Positions 35,056 through 44,579 of a DNA stretch of 64,000 nucleotides are shown one piece after another; the stretch's first letter is position 1, and each line of letters begins with the position of its first letter. The notes under the pieces are model-generated. The model was given only the letters and a program-made list of their open reading frames with translations. It was not told where the DNA came from and did no database searches. The position numbers and the translations under genes are program-made. Source of the DNA: Planctomycetia bacterium (lineage in GTDB: Bacteria > Planctomycetota > Phycisphaerae > Phycisphaerales > SM1A02); NCBI GenBank assembly GCA_005776885.1, contig SXOD01000022.1, forward strand, positions 42,956 to 106,955. Reading direction: 5' to 3'.

Positions 35056-36138
35056 GTGGAGCAGGCTCGTCCATCGCCTCGGTCAGCGTCTCAGTACGCC
35101 GGTACGTGGTGGTGGTTTGGGGCTTCCGCCTTTCGAGTCGAATGGGTTCGAATCACGCTCTCAGTGGTCGCAGAGCTCGCCGGATTCTCAGTCCGGGTGG
35201 CCGCCCTCGGAGGGGTGCTCTGGTTCATCAGGCGGCTGCAGTCGGGTGACGGCATTCGGATCTTTGGTGAACAGTGGGTGCCGACGGAGCTGCCCACGGC
35301 CGCGTTGATCTCGGGCGGCATCGCCGCTCTCTTCCTTGCAGGAAGCGGGTTGGCTTATCTGTCCCGCCGCTGGGCGATCGACGCTTCCGCAGCCTGCACC
35401 AGAGACTGGATGCGTGGCGTGCTTGAGGCAGTGGGAGGCGGTCGACTCGGATCGGAGGAGCGAGGCGTGACGCGCGCGGCCTTGGTCGGGAGCACCGATT
35501 CGATCGCTTGTGGAAGGGTCGTCTGGCAGGCCGTGCGCGGACTCTCCAGCGGCATCAACCTGATGCTCCTGTTGGGGGCGCTGCTATGGATGGAGCCGTG
35601 GCTGACACTTGCGGCGGGCGTGGTCGGATCGATTGGCCTGCTCTGGCAGTTCCGCGTCAACGTCTTGGCGGCCCTGAGCACCGAAGAGTTGGAGCGAACG
35701 TCGGCCCTCATGCGCAGTGCGTGGCTTGATGTCGTGAAGGAGCGACTCCGCGATCCGATGGCCTTTACGGGCCAGCTGCCGGCGTCGGTGCTTGGCTCGA
35801 TCAAGGAGCGTGGAGTGCAGCTGCGCGTGATCGAGGACGGCGGCGTGGGAGCCAATGTCGCGACAGCGTTCCTGCTCGGCGGCGTGACGCTCTTCATCGC
35901 CTGGTCAAGGTCTCAAGGACCCGTGGACTGGGAACTGCTCCTTGCGTATGCGATCGGCCTCCGCGCGCTTGTCGGCCTGCTGGAATCGAATGCCCGTCGG
36001 GCCGTGGCGATCCACCGCTTCTACCCCAATGTCACCCGATACTGGCGGGTGATCGTGAAGGGCCTAGTTTCAAGTGCAACGGACGCGAACGGGCCGGAAG
36101 CGGACGACCCCGAAGTCGAGGTTGAGTCAATCGACTGA
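35056..36138 (+). CDS. ABC-exporter-like membrane domain without ATPase
   Basis: A 360-residue membrane protein with about six hydrophobic segments grouped 2+2+2 (near 38-58, 82-103, 165-205, 275-310), spaced by long polar helices as in type IV ABC exporters. No Walker A, signature or Walker B sequence follows, and no separate ATPase gene is adjacent. It may be an orphan or degenerate exporter half, or another transporter fold. The GTG start lies three bases from the far end of the divergent sugar-transferase frame. Its 3' end overlaps the convergent glycosyltransferase by 12 bases. Confidence 0.55.
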   Translation: MEQARPSPRSASQYAGTWWWFGASAFRVEWVRITLSVVAELAGFSVRVAALGGVLWFIRRLQSGDGIRIFGEQWVPTELPTAALISGGIAALFLAGSGLAYLSRRWAIDASAACTRDWMRGVLEAVGGGRLGSEERGVTRAALVGSTDSIACGRVVWQAVRGLSSGINLMLLLGALLWMEPWLTLAAGVVGSIGLLWQFRVNVLAALSTEELERTSALMRSAWLDVVKERLRDPMAFTGQLPASVLGSIKERGVQLRVIEDGGVGANVATAFLLGGVTLFIAWSRSQGPVDWELLLAYAIGLRALVGLLESNARRAVAIHRFYPNVTRYWRVIVKGLVSSATDANGPEADDPEVEVESID

Positions 36139-37665
36139 GGCGCTCGACGTTCCCGTTGCCCCCATGCCGATCGTCGCCGTGTACGCCGCCAAGAGCCGGG
36201 CGGATTCGCATTCCCAGTTGAGCGCGCGAGCCGCAACGAGGCAGCGCGCCCGCATCAACTCCATGAGCTGTCGATCCGCGAGTGTGTCGGTGATCGCGGC
36301 CGCCATTGCGGCCGGATCGCCCTCGGGAAACAGGACTCCAACTCCATGCTCTTCGGCGATTCGCCGCTTCTCGGGGTGATCCGTCATCACGAGGGGCACG
36401 CCGGCCATGATGCTGTGAAACATCTTGTTGCTGGCCTCGAATCGGTAACTGAGGCAATGCCCCAGCGTGGGGACGATGGAGAGATCGGCACTCGCCGTCC
36501 AGGCCAGGATCGCCTCCCGAGGAACCGCCGGGAGGAAGTGCACGGTCCGGTCCAGGGAACCGTTGGCATCTGCCCGTGCACGCAGCGACCCAAGGTACGA
36601 CTCATTCTGCGCGTACCCCATGATGATCAGGCGGGCACCGGAACACAGCGGTGCCGCATCGATCAGGGTCTCCAGTCCCCGGTTCACGGTGATGGCCCCG
36701 GCATAGAGGCACAGCCCATCCGTGTCAGGCGCGCCAACGGCATCCCGAAGCTCGCGGCCCTTCTGTGGGGGCTGCTTGAACGGCTGTGCGTTGCGCACCA
36801 AGATTGGACGGGCGATCCCATACTGGTCACGCAGCCAATCGCAGATCCCATCGGCCACGGTGAAGACCGCGGCACAGCGCCCAACCAGCCGGCGTTCGAT
36901 CGCACCCCAGAGCCACTGGTCGGCCCACCTCGGTCGATTGCCGATGTTTCGATGCAACCAGAGCTCGTGCGAGTCATACATGAGCATCGAGCCGCAGTCG
37001 CGAGCGATGACGGCTGCGGCGGGCAGGGTGCTGAGATCGTGTGCGTGGACGAAATCAGGTCGAAGCGCGCGCGAGTGACGGACAAAAGGGCGATAGGTCC
37101 CGGCGGTCGTGATCCCGAAGAGTCGTGCGAAACGCCGGACTGTCGCGAAGAGCGGTCGACCGGCCGCCTTCACGGCGCGCCGACGAAGCGTCCGGACTCG
37201 AGCGGCCAGGAGCCTTGCGATTTGCTTGGGTGCCCGAAGGAGGCGGCGACCTCCTCGGGCGGTCCAACGCGGGTTCTCGCCAGGCTGCGCCGGTGCTGTG
37301 TTCGTGGTGACCGCCTTGGGCGTGGCGACGGGGATGGGAATGAGAATGGAGACTGGAACGGGACTTGGCAAGGAGAGTGGAGGTCCGCCTTCGTGGACGG
37401 AGACGTCGGTCCAGCGACTGCGCACCAGGTCGAGCGCCGCGAGCGCGGATCGGAGCGGCTCCACCCGGTGGATCTCGTACCGTGCGCCGGGTGGGCCCAT
37501 CGACTCGCGTGGGGGAAGCTGGCCACGCTGAAGCGCGATCACCACGACTTCGGCACCAGCGGCGGAGAGGGCTTCTGCCTCCTTCATGACACGCGTGTCG
37601 TGCGTGCAGGGGTTGGTCAAGAGCATGACCACGCGGCGGCCAGTCAGGGGCAAGGAAGGTGTCAC
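36127..37665 (-). CDS. Glycosyltransferase family 4
   Basis: A 512-residue GT-B protein. The start TGRRVVMLLTNPCTHDTRV is typical of GT4 proteins of polysaccharide loci. The C-terminal half has GLCLYAGAITVNRGLETLI, then SNKMFHSIMAGVPLVMTDHPEKRRI, where the ExxxxxE-type site is partly changed. A Pro/Arg-rich linker of about 80 residues separates the first strands from the rest. It likely adds one sugar to the lipid-linked repeat unit. The gene overlaps the convergent membrane protein by 12 bases and ends next to another glycosyltransferase. Confidence 0.75.
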   Translation of the reverse strand: MTPSLPLTGRRVVMLLTNPCTHDTRVMKEAEALSAAGAEVVVIALQRGQLPPRESMGPPGARYEIHRVEPLRSALAALDLVRSRWTDVSVHEGGPPLSLPSPVPVSILIPIPVATPKAVTTNTAPAQPGENPRWTARGGRRLLRAPKQIARLLAARVRTLRRRAVKAAGRPLFATVRRFARLFGITTAGTYRPFVRHSRALRPDFVHAHDLSTLPAAAVIARDCGSMLMYDSHELWLHRNIGNRPRWADQWLWGAIERRLVGRCAAVFTVADGICDWLRDQYGIARPILVRNAQPFKQPPQKGRELRDAVGAPDTDGLCLYAGAITVNRGLETLIDAAPLCSGARLIIMGYAQNESYLGSLRARADANGSLDRTVHFLPAVPREAILAWTASADLSIVPTLGHCLSYRFEASNKMFHSIMAGVPLVMTDHPEKRRIAEEHGVGVLFPEGDPAAMAAAITDTLADRQLMELMRARCLVAARALNWECESARLLAAYTATIGMGATGTSSASVD

Positions 37666-37683
37666 GGGAAGACTGGGGGAACT

Positions 37684-38931
37684 CTAATCGTTCGGAAGGA
37701 GCGGATGCAGCGCCTCAAGCGCTTGAGACGCCACGCGATCCCAATCCAGTGCCTCGCTGGCATGCGCGGCGCATCGCGCTGAGATTTCGGCCAAGTCGCG
37801 GTCGCTTGCGGCCAGGAAGCGCGCGAGCTGTTCCGTCAGGCGAGTGGGGTGCTCCGCCGCGCACGTCCACCCCAGCCGATGTGCTGCCACGATGTCCGCG
37901 GGCGCCGAAGTCGCATGGATCACTGGAAGCCCGGCAGCGAGCATGAACGAGAGCTTCTGGGGGGCGATGCCGTAGCGGTAGAGCGGGCGATCAAGCCACC
38001 CCAGGTAGCCCGCATCGAATCGCGAGAGCAAGGACCGTGTCTGTAGCTGGGGACGAAAGCCCCATAACTCAATCGATGAAATCCCCTCGCGGGAGACCCG
38101 TGCCGCGAGGCGTTCGCGCTCAGTCCCATCGCCGATGATGATGCACGCCAGGCGGGAGCGCCCCGCGATCGAGAGTCCCTTCACCGCATCCAGCAACTGG
38201 TCCAGTGCGTTAGGCACCCCAAGCGCCCCGGCATACAGGAGCAGCCGCTTCCCACTGCAACGGTGCGCCTCGAGCCGGGCGGCATCGGACGGGCTGGCGT
38301 AGTCGGAAATCGGTGCCGCCACGTCTGCGCCGTTAGCGACATGGACACACGCAGGGTGAGGCCACCCGGCGTCGTCAAAGTATTCTGAAACGTGGGCCAG
38401 CGGAGAAAACACCAGGCGAGCGTTGCGGATGGCGTGGCGAGTCACGTGATTGCACCAGCCGACCAGCGGATGCCACCGCGACATTCCGCCAATCTCGACC
38501 AAGGTCTCTGGCCAGATGTCGCGGATCTCGGGTACAAACGCCGCGCCGAACTCGCGTGCTGCGCGGGCCGCGGCGGGCCACACGAGGGGTTGCGGGCTTG
38601 AGGCCAGCACGACGTCTGGGCGTTGCCCGGTGCGGTGCACGGCGCGGCGCAAGTGAGAGTTCAGCGACTGATTGAAGGCAACGATGTTCCTGAATCGGGC
38701 GAGGCCGTTCCCGTGATACGGCGTCACCTTCACAAACTCCATCGGGACTCCCTCGACATTCCTCACACCATGACGCGAAGCATGCGCCGCTCCGCCAACG
38801 GACGTCGAGGCCGCGAAAATGCGGCTATCCACTCCCGACTTGATCCAGCGGCGAGCCAGTTCCCAGTGACGCCACCCGGTCCCCAGGCCGGGACCCCCGG
38901 CGTAGTGGTTTACGATCCAAATGGTCGGCAT
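37684..38931 (-). CDS. Glycosyltransferase family 4, WbuB-like
   Basis: A 415-residue protein. The N-terminus MPTIWIVNHYAGGPGLGTGW matches WbuB-type transferases, which add N-acetyl-fucosamine-like sugars. Further landmarks are PEIRDIWPETLVEIGG and the RLLLYAGALGVPNALDQLL donor-site strand. The frame is open 138 codons upstream, but the start at 38931 is where homology-like sequence begins, and the upstream part overlaps the divergent wlbA gene antisense. It stops 19 bases from the start of the preceding glycosyltransferase's frame, so they may be co-transcribed. Confidence 0.8.
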   Translation of the reverse strand: MPTIWIVNHYAGGPGLGTGWRHWELARRWIKSGVDSRIFAASTSVGGAAHASRHGVRNVEGVPMEFVKVTPYHGNGLARFRNIVAFNQSLNSHLRRAVHRTGQRPDVVLASSPQPLVWPAAARAAREFGAAFVPEIRDIWPETLVEIGGMSRWHPLVGWCNHVTRHAIRNARLVFSPLAHVSEYFDDAGWPHPACVHVANGADVAAPISDYASPSDAARLEAHRCSGKRLLLYAGALGVPNALDQLLDAVKGLSIAGRSRLACIIIGDGTERERLAARVSREGISSIELWGFRPQLQTRSLLSRFDAGYLGWLDRPLYRYGIAPQKLSFMLAAGLPVIHATSAPADIVAAHRLGWTCAAEHPTRLTEQLARFLAASDRDLAEISARCAAHASEALDWDRVASQALEALHPLLPND

Positions 38932-39124
38932 CGGGGACGCGAGGCTAGTGCCTCGATCACGTGGACGAGTATGGAGGCTTGGGTCGCGGCACTCCGGCCA
39001 TCTCTGGGTCGAGCCGCACCGGCACAGAGCCGACCCAATCGCCAACGGAGTGGCGAGAGTGAGGGAGGAGTCCGCTGGCGAGGGCTCGTCAGGCGAGTGC
39101 TCTTGCCCGGTAGAATCGCCTTGA

Positions 39125-40033
39125 ATGACCAGCACCCAGTCCTCGCGCGGCGCCTGTGCGTCTCGGTTTGCACTCACTGGTGTGGCCGGCTTCATCGCGC
39201 CACGCCACCTGAAGGCGATCAAGGAGGTCGGTGGAGACTTGGTGGCGGGGCTCGATCCCAACGACAGCGTGGGGATCATCGATTCGCACTTCCCCGAGGC
39301 GGACTTCTTCACCGAGTTTGAGCGCTTCGATCGCCATCTGGACAAGTTGCGCCGGTCTGGGCACGGTGTCGATTACGTCTCAATCTGTTGTCCCAACTAC
39401 CTGCATGATGCACACATCCGCATGGCCCTCCGAAACGGGGCGCATGCCATCTGTGAAAAGCCGATCGTCCTGAGTCCCTGGAACATCGACGCGCTGGCTG
39501 ACTTGGAACGCGAGTTCGGGAAGCGCGTCAGCACGATCCTGCAGGTGCGTCACCATCCCGCGATCATTGCGCTTCGGGAGCAGTACAACAGCGCCAGCGC
39601 GGCGGCCGCGTGTGCCGCGCACGACCGCATCGCCGATGTGGATGTGACCTACATCACGTCGCGCGGAAAGTGGTACCACCGGAGCTGGAAGGGCGACCTG
39701 GAGAAGTCCGGCGGCATCGCCACAAACATCGGCGTGCATTTCTTTGACATGCTTGGCTGGATCTTCGGGTCGATGAAGAAATCCACCGTGCACCGGCGCC
39801 AGGGCGACTGCGCATCGGGCGTCTTGGAACTGGAGCGAGCGCGTGTGCGATGGTTCCTCTCGGTAAACGCCGAGCACCTCCCCGAGACGGCAAGGCGGAG
39901 CGGGCAACGCACCTACCGGTCGATCACAGTCGACGGAAAGGAAGTGGAGTTCAGCGAAGGCTTCGGCGATCTCCACACGGTGAGCTACCGCGAGATCCTC
40001 GCGGGGCGCGGGTACGGATTGGCGGACGCGTGA
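39125..40033 (+). CDS. wlbA: WlbA/WbpB-type oxidoreductase, copy 1, truncated by a premature TGA
   Basis: 302 residues of the Gfo/Idh/MocA family. N-terminal Rossmann fold, then [24 protein letters not shown] with the catalytic Lys in EKP, and [18 protein letters not shown]. WlbA/WbpB oxidises C3 of UDP-N-acetylglucosaminuronic acid en route to 2,3-diacetamido uronic acids. The second copy at 54869 has 335 residues. Here a TGA replaces an Arg codon at 40031-40033 while the rest of the frame stays open and conserved to 40135, where it would overlap the next gene's ATG. The protein may be non-functional, functional without its tail, or rarely read through. Confidence 0.82.
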   Translation: MTSTQSSRGACASRFALTGVAGFIAPRHLKAIKEVGGDLVAGLDPNDSVGIIDSHFPEADFFTEFERFDRHLDKLRRSGHGVDYVSICCPNYLHDAHIRMALRNGAHAICEKPIVLSPWNIDALADLEREFGKRVSTILQVRHHPAIIALREQYNSASAAAACAAHDRIADVDVTYITSRGKWYHRSWKGDLEKSGGIATNIGVHFFDMLGWIFGSMKKSTVHRRQGDCASGVLELERARVRWFLSVNAEHLPETARRSGQRTYRSITVDGKEVEFSEGFGDLHTVSYREILAGRGYGLADA

Positions 40034-40135
40034 CCCTCAGTCGAGATGGTGCAGAAGATTCGCGAGGCTCCGATTTCGCCTCTTCGAGGCGACTACCACC
40101 CGAAGTGCCAGTCAGTCGAGGTGGTGTCGGGATGA
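40031..40135 (+). pseudogene. Conserved 3' tail of wlbA copy 1 beyond the premature stop
   Basis: Read in the wlbA frame after the TGA, the sequence continues [14 protein letters not shown] and GDYHPKCQ to a TGA at 40133. The intact copy reads [14 protein letters not shown] and GDYHPKCQ to its stop. No frameshift is present, so the nonsense change is the only visible lesion. The ATG of the acetyltransferase gene (40132) overlaps this old stop, as in copy 2. Confidence 0.7.
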
Positions 40136-40755
40136 GCGGGGCATCGCAGGGCGCCGCCGGAACTGCCGCCACCTCCGGGACGGCCTACACCGTCCATCCG
40201 TCGGCGATTGTCGACGCAGGGGCCACGATCGGCGCGGGCACGCGAGTGTGGCACTTCGCCCATGTGTGTGGTGCGGCCGTGATCGGGGAGCGATGCTCGC
40301 TTGGCCAAGGCGTCTTCGTCGGCAACCACGTGCGGATCGGCAACAACGTCAAGATCCAGAACAATGTCAGCGTCTACGACAATGTGACGCTCGAGGACGA
40401 TGTCTACTGCGCGCCCAGCATGGTCTTCACCAATGTCTACAACCCGCGCTCGGCGGTGACTCGCAAGGACGAGTACCGCGACACCCTAGTCAAGCGCGGC
40501 GCGACGCTCGGCGCCAATTGCACCATCGTCTGCGGTGTGACCATCGGCGAGCACGCCTTCGTCGGGGCTGGCGCAGTCATCAACCGTGATGTGAAGCAGT
40601 ACGCGCTGGTGGCGGGAGTCCCCGGACGCCAGATCGGCTGGATGAGCGCCTTCGGCGAGCGGATACCGCTGCCGATCACCGGGCGGGGGGAGTGGCGTTG
40701 CCCGCACACGGGCGAGCGATATGAGCTCCACGACGGCGGCCTCAGTCGGGCGTGA
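40132..40755 (+). CDS. wbpD: WbpD/WlbB-type UDP-3-amino-sugar N-acetyltransferase, copy 1
   Basis: A 207-residue left-handed beta-helix protein. Hexapeptide repeats run from about residue 20 to 180 ([56 protein letters not shown]), with the [11 protein letters not shown] segment and a C-terminal cysteine-containing tail. It acetylates the 3-amino group of the UDP-uronic acid produced after WlbA oxidation and transamination. Nearly the same protein is encoded at 55873. The 3' end overlaps the convergent MFS gene by 14 bases. The premature stop in wlbA leaves it 98 bases from the nearest terminating ribosome, which may reduce coupled translation. Confidence 0.87.
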   Translation: MSGASQGAAGTAATSGTAYTVHPSAIVDAGATIGAGTRVWHFAHVCGAAVIGERCSLGQGVFVGNHVRIGNNVKIQNNVSVYDNVTLEDDVYCAPSMVFTNVYNPRSAVTRKDEYRDTLVKRGATLGANCTIVCGVTIGEHAFVGAGAVINRDVKQYALVAGVPGRQIGWMSAFGERIPLPITGRGEWRCPHTGERYELHDGGLSRA

Positions 40756-42067
40756 CCCGCGCCCCCGGCCTCCCAAACACCAGTAGCAAGAGGAAGACCC
40801 CCGTCAGGATCGCCGGAAGGATCGCCACATCGCCAAGTGCCTGGAGCCCGGCCGCGGCCTGGATGTTCATCCATTCGACGGCCTGCTCTGATCCGGCGGC
40901 GGCGCTGCGGAGGGAGTCAATGGTGGCGCCGTCGGGGACTCGAGCATCCCTGATGCCCGTCGTGATGCCTGCGGCGATGCCCGCGTCATAGGACCGACCG
41001 ATCACGGGCAGCACGAATCCAGCGCTGAGCATGCCTGCGCCGCCCATGACCGCCAGCCCGAGTGCGCCGGTCTTTGGGAATCGCTCATTGACGAACCCAA
41101 GCATCGTCGGCCAGAAAAAGCAGACGCCGAAGGCAAAGACGGTGGCACTGGCGAAAAGCATCGGACCTTGCGAACGGCTCATGAGGAAGAGGCCAAGCGC
41201 ACTCACGATCGCGCTCCCCAGCAGCATCCCCATCGGCCTGAGTCGATGCACGAAGGGGCCGGCAAACTGCCTCCCGATCGCCATGAGTCCCGTGATCCAC
41301 ACAAGGACCAGGATGCCGGAGACGCCGGCGTTCTCCAGGATGCTGGGAATCCACTGACCCGGGCCAAGTTCGGTGGCCGCCGTCAGGAACATGCACACGA
41401 CCATGATGAGAAAGACCGGGTTGAGGCACGCCCTGAACATGTCCCCGGTCGAGACCCCCATCTGCACTCGCTCCGTCCGAGGCATCGCCTGGCCCAGGAA
41501 CAGGAACCCGTACGCCGCGAGCGGGAGGAGCATCGTCGCGAACTGCACCTTCCACCCCAGGCCCAGCTTGCCCAGAAGGAACGCGAGCAGTCCGCCGATC
41601 ACGATGCCGCCAGGGAACCATACATGGAAGTGATTGAGCTTGGTGGTCTTGTCGCTGGGGTACAGCCCAGCGATGAGCGGATTGCACGCGGCTTCCACCG
41701 AGCCATTGGCGATGCCGAAGATGAGCGTGCCACCAAAGAGGCTCCACCCATCCCAGGCGAAGATCGTGAGGAGGATGCCCGCAAGGTGGCCGACAAACGC
41801 CAGTCGCACGATACGCCCCATGCCAAGCGCATCACAGAGTGGGCCGCCGAACACCATCGCCAGCGTGAAGCCCCAGAAGGCCGCGCCATTGATCCACCCC
41901 GCTTGCTCGTTGGTGAGGTGGAACTCGGTGGTCCAGCTGGCCATCGCCCCGCCGCGCAGCGCGAAGCTCATCGCCGTCACGATCAGCGCCAGGCAACTGG
42001 CGTTGAAGAGCCGCGAGGGGTTGATGGTGGGGGTCAATGAAACGGGCGACATCGTGGCGGGGGGCAT
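40742..42067 (-). CDS. Major facilitator superfamily transporter
   Basis: A 441-residue protein with about 12 hydrophobic segments and the MFS loop [14 protein letters not shown] between helices 2 and 3. It resembles the sugar/proton symporter or nucleoside-type MFS group rather than drug efflux pumps, but the substrate cannot be read from sequence. A stretch of about 60 polar residues near residue 365 separates helices 10 and 11 (predicted). It is convergent with wbpD copy 1, overlapping by 14 bases. A role in the polysaccharide locus is not evident. Confidence 0.8.
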   Translation of the reverse strand: MPPATMSPVSLTPTINPSRLFNASCLALIVTAMSFALRGGAMASWTTEFHLTNEQAGWINGAAFWGFTLAMVFGGPLCDALGMGRIVRLAFVGHLAGILLTIFAWDGWSLFGGTLIFGIANGSVEAACNPLIAGLYPSDKTTKLNHFHVWFPGGIVIGGLLAFLLGKLGLGWKVQFATMLLPLAAYGFLFLGQAMPRTERVQMGVSTGDMFRACLNPVFLIMVVCMFLTAATELGPGQWIPSILENAGVSGILVLVWITGLMAIGRQFAGPFVHRLRPMGMLLGSAIVSALGLFLMSRSQGPMLFASATVFAFGVCFFWPTMLGFVNERFPKTGALGLAVMGGAGMLSAGFVLPVIGRSYDAGIAAGITTGIRDARVPDGATIDSLRSAAAGSEQAVEWMNIQAAAGLQALGDVAILPAILTGVFLLLLVFGRPGARVTPD

Positions 42068-42094
42068 GGCGGGTTGGGAGGGGAGGTGGGAAGG

Positions 42095-43357
42095 CTAGGC
42101 GGGAGTGCAACGGGCGATGGCCGTCGCGGCGGCGGAGGCGTAGGCGCGCATGGTTCCCTCGTCAATCGTGTGGTGGCAAAGGAACGTGAGCGAAGTCTCG
42201 CCGAGGGCGCGTGCAACTGGGAGTCGGCCCTCTCCATCAAGCGTGCCTCGACCAAGGCTGCCGGGGGTCAAGCCGCGGGCCTGGAAGAAGGGCTCGCGAT
42301 AGATTTCCGAGCAGGACCCGTGCATCGCTGGGATACCGGCGGTGTGAAGCGCGCGCAGGGCAGCGTTACGGCGGGCGGCGGCGTGGGTGCCGGTCGTGAA
42401 CGCCACGCAACGGTAGTGGGCGTGACCTTCGGGTGTCTCCGGCACGCGGAGCCCGGGAACGGCGCGCAGCGCCTCTTGCATGATGAGGCTGTTGCGGCGG
42501 CGCGCAGCTGACCAAGTCGGCAACTTGGCCAGTTGACGAAGCCCGATCGCAGCCTGCATCTCGGTCATGCGGAGGTTGGTGCCTTCGTGGTGGACGAGCC
42601 AGCGGAAGCGGCCGGGGTCGAGCGGTGCGACCGACACCTCTCCAAGCGCGGCATCGTGGTCCTTCCCGTGCTGGGAGTAGGCCCAGCAGTGTTTGTAGAG
42701 TTCGTGATCGGAGGTGCACAGCATTCCACCCTCGCCCCCGGTCGTCATGATCTTGTCTTGGCAGAAGCTCCAGCTTCCAAAGGTGCCGAAGGTTCCGACT
42801 GGCCGGCCACCGATGTGGGCGCCATGCGCTTGGGCGCAATCTTCCAGCACTTGAATGCCATGGAGCGCTGCCCACTCGACGATTGCTGGCATATCGCACG
42901 GCCAGCCGCCGATATGGACGGGGATGACGGCTCGAGTGCGGGCGCTCCGAACAGCCTCGGCGGTGGTGGGGGTGATGCAACCGCTCCCGGGGTCGACATC
43001 GGCAAAAACGGGGGTTGCGCCCGCGAGAGACACGCACATTGCGCTGGCCACATAACTGCGGGGCGAGACGATCACCTCGTCGCCGGGGCCGATGCCGAGG
43101 GCGCGCAGTGCGGCGTCCATCGTGAGCGAGCCGTTGGCCATGGAGAGGGAGTGGAGGGGTGCGGTGCCGCCGCAGCCGCGTCCACAGCCATCCGCGCCCC
43201 CCGCGCCGCGCACTCGCGCAATCGCGACCGACCACGCCGACTCAAAGTCGTGGCACGCTGTGCCGGTCCAATAGTTCACCTTGCCCGAGCGCAGCACCGT
43301 GTCGACGGCGGCGAGCTCGTCGGATTCGAAGACTGGCCAGGGGGGGAGGGTTACCAT
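42095..43357 (-). CDS. DegT/DnrJ/EryC1 sugar aminotransferase (PglE-like)
   Basis: A 420-residue PLP-dependent aminotransferase. The PLP lysine lies in SFCQDKIMTTGGEGGML; MANGSLTMDAALRALGIGPGDEVIV and VLEDCAQAHGA are further family landmarks. It lies directly after a PglD-like acetyltransferase gene (7-base overlap) and a PglC-like gene, so a PglE role making a UDP-4-amino sugar is most likely; a WbpE role in the 3-amino pathway is the alternative. An extra Gly/Ala/Cys-rich segment of about 20 residues precedes the MANG box, a place where relatives have only a short strand. The frame extends to 43489; ATG 43357 overlaps the previous stop. Confidence 0.83.
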   Translation of the reverse strand: MVTLPPWPVFESDELAAVDTVLRSGKVNYWTGTACHDFESAWSVAIARVRGAGGADGCGRGCGGTAPLHSLSMANGSLTMDAALRALGIGPGDEVIVSPRSYVASAMCVSLAGATPVFADVDPGSGCITPTTAEAVRSARTRAVIPVHIGGWPCDMPAIVEWAALHGIQVLEDCAQAHGAHIGGRPVGTFGTFGSWSFCQDKIMTTGGEGGMLCTSDHELYKHCWAYSQHGKDHDAALGEVSVAPLDPGRFRWLVHHEGTNLRMTEMQAAIGLRQLAKLPTWSAARRRNSLIMQEALRAVPGLRVPETPEGHAHYRCVAFTTGTHAAARRNAALRALHTAGIPAMHGSCSEIYREPFFQARGLTPGSLGRGTLDGEGRLPVARALGETSLTFLCHHTIDEGTMRAYASAAATAIARCTPA

Positions 43358-43989
43358 GGTGCCGTGTCCTTTAGATGCGTTGCAGGCGTGCCCGCGACGA
43401 CCGTGCAAGCGCGAATGTCCTTGACCACTGTGGCGCCAAGTCCCACCACCGCGCCCGCCCCGATCTTCACGCCCTGTCGGATGGCGCACCCGCTTCCGAT
43501 TTCGCAGCCATCATCGATTCGCACGCGCCCCGCGATGCATGCACAGGGATTGAGTGAGACATAGGAGCCGATGACGCAGTCGTGGCTCACATGGACTCCA
43601 CGATTCACGATACAAAAGTCGCCGAAGCGAATGTTGGTCGTGAGTTGCGCGCCGCCGAGAAACATGCACCCGGTGCGGTGAGTCGCCGTAGCGTGCAATC
43701 GAACATCTGGATGAGCGATCGTGGTCCAGTGTGGTGAGCCAGTAGCGCGCATTCGTGCGACGACGGCGCGTCGCGCGCGGGGGTCGTTGATGGTGATGGA
43801 AAAACGCGCTTTCGCAAATGACGGCCACGAATCGATTGTGCCGAGAATCGGCCAGCCCTCGGTGGTGCTGCCTGTGGCGGAGTCATCAAGGAAGCCCAAG
43901 AACTGCGCGGGCGCATGATCCAGTAGGTACGCATACGCGGTCTCGCGACCGTGCCCGCCCGCGCCCACGATGACCAACGGTTCACTCAT
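43351..43989 (-). CDS. pglD: PglD/NeuD-family sugar O/N-acetyltransferase
   Basis: A 212-residue protein. The N-terminal strand-loop LVIVGAGGHGRETAYAYL binds the UDP-sugar in this family. A left-handed beta-helix of hexapeptide repeats follows (GDFCIVNRGVHVSHDCVIGS), including the catalytic His in VSHDC. PglD acetylates the 4-amino group to make UDP-diacetamidobacillosamine. Flanking PglE-like and PglC-like genes, with 7- and 4-base overlaps, support that pathway. The PglF dehydratase is not in this window. Confidence 0.85.
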   Translation of the reverse strand: MSEPLVIVGAGGHGRETAYAYLLDHAPAQFLGFLDDSATGSTTEGWPILGTIDSWPSFAKARFSITINDPRARRAVVARMRATGSPHWTTIAHPDVRLHATATHRTGCMFLGGAQLTTNIRFGDFCIVNRGVHVSHDCVIGSYVSLNPCACIAGRVRIDDGCEIGSGCAIRQGVKIGAGAVVGLGATVVKDIRACTVVAGTPATHLKDTAPW

Positions 43990-44516
43990 GAATGCCCCGG
44001 GGTTCGCCCTGACTTGCCACTCAAGTCCCCCCGAAACCGCGGCATCGTCGCATGGCCGTCAGCCGAAATCCCGCGGCGAAACAGCACTTGCCAGAGCGTC
44101 ATCCCGAGGATCTTAAGGTCTAGCCAGAAGGAGCGGTTGTCGACATACCAGACGTCTAGGCGGAATTTCTCTTCCCACGAAAGCGCGTTGCGGCCGTTGA
44201 CTTGTGCCCAGCCGGTGATGCCAGGCTTGACTTCATGTCGTCGCGCCTGTTCCGGCGTGTAGAGCGGCAAGTATTCGGGCAGCAGGGGGCGCGGGCCAAC
44301 GAGAGCCATGTCGCCCTTGACCACATTCCACAGCGTGGGCAGTTCATCAATGCTGGTCGCGCGCAGGAAGCGGCCGAGGCGGGTGATGCGAATCGCGTCG
44401 GTCGCCATCGCATCTTCGCCCGGCAACGCGTCGCGCATCGTCTTGATCTTGTAGATCGTGAACGGCTCGCCGTGCAGACCGATGCGGAGTTGGGGGAAGA
44501 GGAACTCATGAAACAT
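43986..44516 (-). CDS. PglC-like phosphoglycosyl transferase, N-terminally truncated
   Basis: The 176 readable residues match PglC closely from the [16 protein letters not shown] segment onward: [25 protein letters not shown] (catalytic Asp/Glu region, shown in part), [17 protein letters not shown] and the [15 protein letters not shown] tail typical of the bacillosamine enzyme. PglC proteins have about 40 more N-terminal residues forming the re-entrant membrane helix. Upstream sequence in this frame has no hydrophobic segment, and only 63 bases separate it from a divergent glycosyltransferase gene. The helix is needed in known enzymes, so this is probably a remnant cut by recombination, although a relict activity is possible. 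Confidence 0.7.
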   Translation of the reverse strand: MFHEFLFPQLRIGLHGEPFTIYKIKTMRDALPGEDAMATDAIRITRLGRFLRATSIDELPTLWNVVKGDMALVGPRPLLPEYLPLYTPEQARRHEVKPGITGWAQVNGRNALSWEEKFRLDVWYVDNRSFWLDLKILGMTLWQVLFRRGISADGHATMPRFRGDLSGKSGRTPGHS

Positions 44517-44579
44517 CGAGGTATCATCGCATCCATCCGCTCGAGTGGCAACGCGCGGCGATGCCCGTGGGACTGCACA

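Noticed and set aside
37684..39345. Longer N-terminal form of the WbuB-like glycosyltransferase
   Set aside because: The extra residues are Ser/Arg-rich without family resemblance and overlap wlbA antisense. The conserved start is at 38931.
40031..40091. TGA in wlbA copy 1 as a selenocysteine codon with the downstream hairpin (CGCCTC-TTC-GAGGCG at 40077-40091) as SECIS
   Set aside because: The paralogue has Arg, not Cys, at this position; the family has no redox residue there; and the hairpin is too far from the codon for a bacterial SECIS.
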